DNA of 64,000 bases from Cichorium intybus (taxonomy: Eukaryota; Streptophyta; Magnoliopsida; Asterales; Asteraceae), in assembly GCA_023525715.1 (NCBI GenBank), contig CM042014.1, forward strand, positions 22,046,563 to 22,110,562. The letters run 5' to 3'. The notes under the pieces are model-generated. The model saw nothing but the letters and a program-made list of their open reading frames with translations, did no database searches and was not told the DNA's origin. Below, piece by piece: positions 59,178-64,000 of the stretch. Every line of letters begins with the position of its first letter. Position 1 is the stretch's first letter. The position numbers were made by a program, and so were the translations under genes.

Positions 59178-60690
59178 AATGTAGTATTGTGTTCCAAAGC
59201 ATGCTTCTTAGTTACTACTCCATTCGTTCCTAAATAAGTCGTGAAGTTTAAATTTTAACGTCAAAAAATTTATTATTTAATAATTCAAAATTGCTTACAT
59301 ATATTTTTTTTGGAAATAAGTAAACAATCCTTACAAAAACCATATCAGTCATGAGCTTGAAGATTGAACACCTATTTCAACCCACTTTTCATGGAATATG
59401 GATATTCATTATAGGGTGTTAACAAACGATTACCTTAAATCATGAGGCATTCAACTTCAATTGAACTTCCATTGAAACTAAAATAAAATTTGTGATGTGA
59501 ACTTAATATTTTAATTAAGGGAAAACAGAGAAAGACTTATTGATACCATATATCTGTTTAGTACAAACAAAGTATTAATTTCCAGCTTTATTGGCTCCGC
59601 AGAACACCCATGATCGACATAATTTTGTGCAACCTCCTGTTAGATTCCAAAATAGAAAATAGAAAACAAATTAGGAGCTCACATTGGATACAAAAGGTGA
59701 ATACTAATAAAGAGAGGAGAGAGGGGATGATTCAAATTAGTAAAAGGTGGAATTTTTCTGCCGACTTTCATTGCTCATCAAGAAAAATGTTGTAAGAGGA
59801 GGAAATAGAAGTAGGGTGTTATAATAAACAAACCAAGGAAAGTACCTTCTTTGTTTTTGCAATCAATCCTAAAAAATAGGAGCAAAAATGTATTGACCAA
59901 TCGTGTAAGTACATAGTTATAAGGGAAAATGAAATAAGTAGGTTGTTATTATTACTTGTAAGTATACAAATTTAAAACTGCAGACTATGCTTCCAGATGC
60001 ACTTAAACAGCTTGTCAAATGCATACCATAACAACTCTTCTAAGCATATGCTTCCTTTTATGCCCTGTTTCATCACAATAAGAAGTTTAAATCAACAAAC
60101 CCCTTAATAAACTTCAAATTTTCAATGTACATAAACAACAAAAGTCCGAAAATCTAGAATAAAAATATAAAAACAATAAAGAGGAAGTTATGCAGTTTCT
60201 TGTGTATTATTCTTTTCACATCTTTTCCTGTTTGAGTCTTGTAATTTACATTTTTGAAAGAATTTGTCTAGAAATGTAATCTTAAAATCAAATCCAGTAA
60301 AATTGTAATTAAGGGGCGGTTTGAATGTTTGGAAATAATTACGTGTTACTGAATTATCAAAATAAAATAATTAATTCTAATAAAAAAAGTAGGAGATTGT
60401 GCTTGAATGTGCTCGACTGTTTTAAGTTCGTAAAAATTAGATGATCAGCTGTAACAATCAGTTCTTTGATTATTTGGAAAATTTTAACTACTCGATAAAT
60501 TGATAAATAAAGACAAAATACATTCTTAAGGAAACGAAAATCCGCTTCTGGAAAAATGAGAGTAAAAGTCCCAAATTAGATCAAAATAAGACGTGAATCG
60601 AAAATTCATTTCATAATCAATTGTGTATAGCTATATAAAAGTGAATATCCAAAACCAATTTTTGCCCCATGTATAATCCGATGCATAATA

Positions 60691-60930
60691 TGTTTATACA
60701 TGCTCAAAAAACTTATTATCCCAATCTAATTGGATGACATATGCAAAAGCCCTAGCACGTATTTTATTAACCCAATAATCCATTTAGGAATTTTGATTAA
60801 CACAAGTTGTCGTAGTTTTTCTGCTATGTTTATACATGCTCTAAAAATTGATTATCCCAATTTAATCGGATGACATATGCAAAAACCCTAGCACGTATTT
60901 TATTAAACCAACAATCCAGTTAGGAATTTT
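60691..60930. repeat. Direct duplication inside the Helitron
   Basis: Two copies of about 105 bp (60691-60795 and 60827-60930) share GTTTATACATGCTC, GGATGACATATGCAAAA, CCCTAGCACGTATTTTATTA and TTAGGAATTTT with few differences. Confidence 0.88.
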
Positions 60931-61833
60931 ATTACACCTACAAAAGTAGGAACCTGAAAAATGAGAGAGGGAGAAACCTGAATATCATTGAGATGAGATG
61001 TTTAAGAACATGGAGGTTTGAAGAAATAGCGGCTTCATCAACACGTTGTCGTAGTCTTCAAAACTCTTCTTTTTGTTCTTCTCATTGAAGCACTGTCATC
61101 CAGCAACCATGTGCACAAGTTGGATAAGTAGTCTCCAAAACTCTTCTTTTTGTCTATTCCATCCTCAATTGTCGAACCTACATTAACAAAAATTAACCCT
61201 CAAACAAAATCAAATAAGAAAAAGCAATAACCATAACGAAACTGGTGTTGTGGGTTTTAGAAACAAAAAAAAAAAAAAACAATGACATATTTGCATAAAT
61301 GTAGAACACTGAAAACAGAACTGATGGTTGGTGTAGTAGTAAAATCTAAAGGACATCCTTAGGCGAACTGAATAGAAGGTGAAAAAATGGCCACAAAAAC
61401 ATTCCAACGATGACAAGGCGGCACACCCAAAACCCTAATAGAGCGAGGCAACAGAAAGCATACAAAAATGTAGTCGTGCTCTTTGACGTCTAATTAGCCC
61501 TAAATTAACAGATCTAGAAGATGGTGAGAGAGAAGACAAAGATGAAGGATTTAATTGACCGAGATTTAGAAGAAATCAGGTATGAACATTAACCACTGTA
61601 AGAAGAATTTGCGACCGAGATTTTAGGGAATTCAAACTCGTAACAGAGGTAATCGGCAAGATTTCTGGCGTAAATTCAAAAATCATATATCAAAATTGAA
61701 CTGAAAGTCGTAAATGTATGCATGTAGAAGGACACGTGTCAAAATATTTTAGGCGGGAAATTGAATTTTAGAAGGAACAATAACACGTGGCATGTAAATG
61801 GTTGCTTTATTAGTATTTATAGATTATAGAAGA

Positions 61834-62511
61834 TTACTTTATTAGTTTTGTTTTACCCTTTATTTGGCCATGGGGAGATAGATAACCGTGAGCATGTGTT
61901 TGTGGTACAAATAAAAAAACCGTGCTCCAACAGACTCCATCAAACAAACATAGATGCCTGAGCTCCCAAGAACTGACTTTTTTATTCCTTGTAGCTACTC
62001 TCATGTTAAAACCGGTGAATATTGTTATTGTTGATGGATATTGTTAAAGACGGTAACTTGAATGTAAGGATAAAATGCTCACTTAATTTTATTCAAAAGG
62101 TTTATTTACAATAGGAACTAAATGACTTTTATGTATACAATATTTTATTCGAATATAGATAGTCACTTATTTAGTCATTCAATTATTTTATACGTACAAA
62201 AGTTAACGAGGAGAAAAAAGAAGAAGAAATAACCCTAAAGATGATTTAAATAGCAATAGATTATTATTTTAATATTAACATAGGAAATAACTTCATACAC
62301 GATGACTACTAGGATTAGGGGATAGGATAAATTTGCAATCTAACTCTTCTCCGGGTTAACAAAAGGTTAAAGAGGATCTCCAACGCTAACTTTATGCAAG
62401 TCTTTTTACTATTTGAAATTTTGAATAAATTTTTACAAAGTTTTTTTTAGCATTGGAGAGAAGATCTTTTTTAAGGGGTCATTTCAACTACATAGTAAAT
62501 TCCAATATTTT
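61834..62511. other. Spacer without recognisable gene
   Basis: AT-rich DNA between the Helitron and the nested MITEs. No gene seen. Confidence 0.45.
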
Positions 62512-63390
62512 AAAGGGTGTTTGAGATTGTTTTTCAAATCGCTTATTAATTTATTGACTTTTTAAAAAGCCAACAAGTCTTCAAAAATATTTGGGTTACT
62601 CAGACTATCCTCATCGGAGGTTTTGGACAATCCGTTCACCACTTTTTTATTAAAAAAAAACAAAACTAAAAAGAAATTGGTGGCCTAGGCCGCCCCATCG
62701 ACCCAGCTCACGGCTCTCTACCCACTCTCTCACCTTTTCTTTTTTTCTTTTTAAATCTTTTTCTATTAAAAAGTGATTATAATATCTATTCAAAAAATAA
62801 ATAAATAACATTAAAATACTTAAAATGAAATTCTTTACAAAATGAGACCAATTTTAATAACTTTTTGTGATTTTTTTAGCTGAAATATAAGATTAGATTG
62901 GGTTGCTAATATGTGTGAAAAAATAAGTTGAGTTGGGTTGTGTAGGTGGAAAAGTAAGAAATTAGTTTTTTAATAGAAAATGTGGATTTTGTTGGGTTGT
63001 GAATGAGGATAGTCTCATAAATGTTTTTCACAAGTCTTTGATAAACCATTTTCTATAAGTCAAAAAGCCTTATACTTTTTAAAAGTACTTATACCTTATA
63101 CATAGGAAAAGATTATACTACCTTCTCATTAACATAACTCTTTATTTTTTGAAAATGCTTATGTCATTTTGATCATTTTACATATATAAGCTAATCCAAA
63201 TACTTTTTAAAAAATATATAAGCTAATTCAAACACTTTTTAAAAAATAGTTTATCAACTTATAGCTTTTTATCACCATATAAGTTAACTCAAATACTTTT
63301 TTAACAACTCATTTGTGTCACCACATAAGCTGATAAACACTTTTGCTAAGAATATTTATTGAGTTAAATAAGTAATCACAAACACCCCTT
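62512..63390. mobile_element. MITE-like element with AAGGGGTGTTTG ends
   Basis: Left end AAAGGGTGTTTGAGATTG and right end (inverse) AAGGGGTGTTTGTGATTA match over about 18 bp. The interior near both ends repeats AAGCTAATTCAAA/TTTTTAAAAAG motifs. A second element is nested at 62603-63013, which explains the large size. Confidence 0.65.
62603..63013. mobile_element. Nested MITE with GACTATCCTCAT inverted ends
   Basis: Left GACTATCCTCAT and right ATGAGGATAGTC are exact inverses; TCA flanks both sides, a possible 3-bp TSD of PIF/Harbinger type. Interior C/T-rich then AT-rich, no protein. Confidence 0.72.
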
Positions 63391-63588
63391 AATCCTCTTA
63401 TATGTTTTGTCCATTCGGCCCACACCCCACTTATATTTAGATAATAAAACCTTATTATTTTTTGCTAGTTTATTTATTTAATTAAATATACAAAAAAAGA
63501 ATATATTTTATGCAAAGTTTTATCATTAAAATTACATTTTTTAAACTTTCCAAATGACACAAATATTAAAGCTTAAAAACATTATCAT

Positions 63589-64000
63589 TGTTGGGCGGAA
63601 ACATCAACTAACATGACCAAACACTTTGACAAACGATCAATCACATGACTATCTAGACAAGTGAGTAATACAACAATGGGAACTGAGAAACACAAGAATA
63701 TAAAGTGGTTCACCTGACAATTATCGAGAGAATATTTACATTGATAATCTTCAATGTTTTACAAGAGAGATTCTATGACTATCACTACTCAATATTCATA
63801 AACTGAATATTAGACATATTACATTGGGTAGAGATCGAGATGTATAAATAGCGAAATATAGAAGGCTAAACATGTAAGGTCTTGGGCGGGAAAGAATACA
63901 AAAAGACAAACTAGGCCTGAACCTAGTCACTTTCAGGCTGTAAAGTGATTGTTTCTTATTTCTCATGCTGCCCCTGACACACAGTCCTGTGCCTCACGCG
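63589..64000 (+). mobile_element. Possible LTR running off the window
   Basis: A TGTTGGGCGGAAAC start at 63589 is followed by promoter-like sequence with TATAAATAG (63843-63851) and then GC-richer DNA to the window end. The layout resembles the U3-R of a copia-type LTR. No second copy is in view. Confidence 0.3.

Larger units (their letters stand above)
58195..61833 (-). mobile_element. Helitron, minus orientation, carrying host gene fragments
   Basis: On the minus strand it begins near 61833 with TCTTCTATAATCTATAAATA (preceded by A) and ends with the hairpin CCGTGTATTACACGG (58208-58222), GTTATTAAC and CTAG at 58195-58198 followed by T. Both termini match those of the Helitron at 31045-34020 (same hairpin core, same GCCACGTGT box about 45 bp inside the 5' end), so they belong to one family. 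3.6 kb, with no helicase. It contains an exon from a DNA polymerase epsilon subunit gene and a second gene-like fragment. It lies 205 bp beyond the HDS stop, in opposite orientation. Confidence 0.85.

Overview
The window is nuclear DNA of a flowering plant, most likely a eudicot; Asteraceae is possible, but I cannot prove it from sequence alone. It has intron-rich genes with GT-AG introns, a plastid isoprenoid gene whose protein ends in the plant-type C-terminal iron-sulfur domain, very AT-rich spacers, long (TA)n microsatellites and dense, nested transposons. Four genes look functional, all on the plus strand: an F-box/kelch-repeat protein (14612-15772), a RING-CH membrane E3 ubiquitin ligase of 7 exons (39465-41808), the RuvB-like AAA+ ATPase RIN1/RUVBL1 of 10 exons (49825-52049), and HDS/IspG, the penultimate MEP-pathway enzyme, of 16 coding exons (54492-57989). 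I built the exon models by hand; reading frame is kept across every junction and the predicted proteins (510, 455 and 740 aa) have the lengths or domain layouts expected for their families.

Most of the rest is transposon DNA, much of it resolvable to the base. 1-4756 is the 5' half of a minus-strand Ty3/gypsy element with a 2.67-kb LTR, inserted into a minus-strand LINE (4757-6790). 7116-7273 is a SINE with target-site duplication (TSD). 7655-10753 is a complete but internally deleted Ty1/copia-type element with 290-bp LTRs and TSD ATGAG. 11821-12315 and 12714-12973 are small inverted-repeat elements. 18275-23965 is a 5.7-kb hAT transposon with a decayed transposase; it contains a SINE, a 198-bp tandem repeat and a Mutator-like element with 147-bp inverted repeats and a perfect 9-bp TSD. 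25085-26558 is a short LTR element carrying only gag. 27023-28578 is a Pack-MULE with about 210-bp inverted repeats and a piece of an A1 aspartic-protease gene.

From about 29900 to 34020 two Helitrons face each other 3'-end to 3'-end across a (TA)n tract; the larger keeps a Helitron helicase motif. A third Helitron (58195-61833) lies 205 bp downstream of HDS and carries an exon-sized fragment of the DNA polymerase epsilon B-subunit gene, with its splice acceptor. A 5'-truncated LINE (about 42310-45188) retains a long reverse-transcriptase frame but has lost a catalytic aspartate. The right end holds nested MITE-like repeats and a possible LTR running off the window.

The four genes are unrelated housekeeping or regulatory loci and do not form a pathway. 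I found no convincing new multi-gene system. The unusual content is the transposon architecture: gene-fragment capture, microsatellite-associated Helitrons and nested insertions datable relative to one another.
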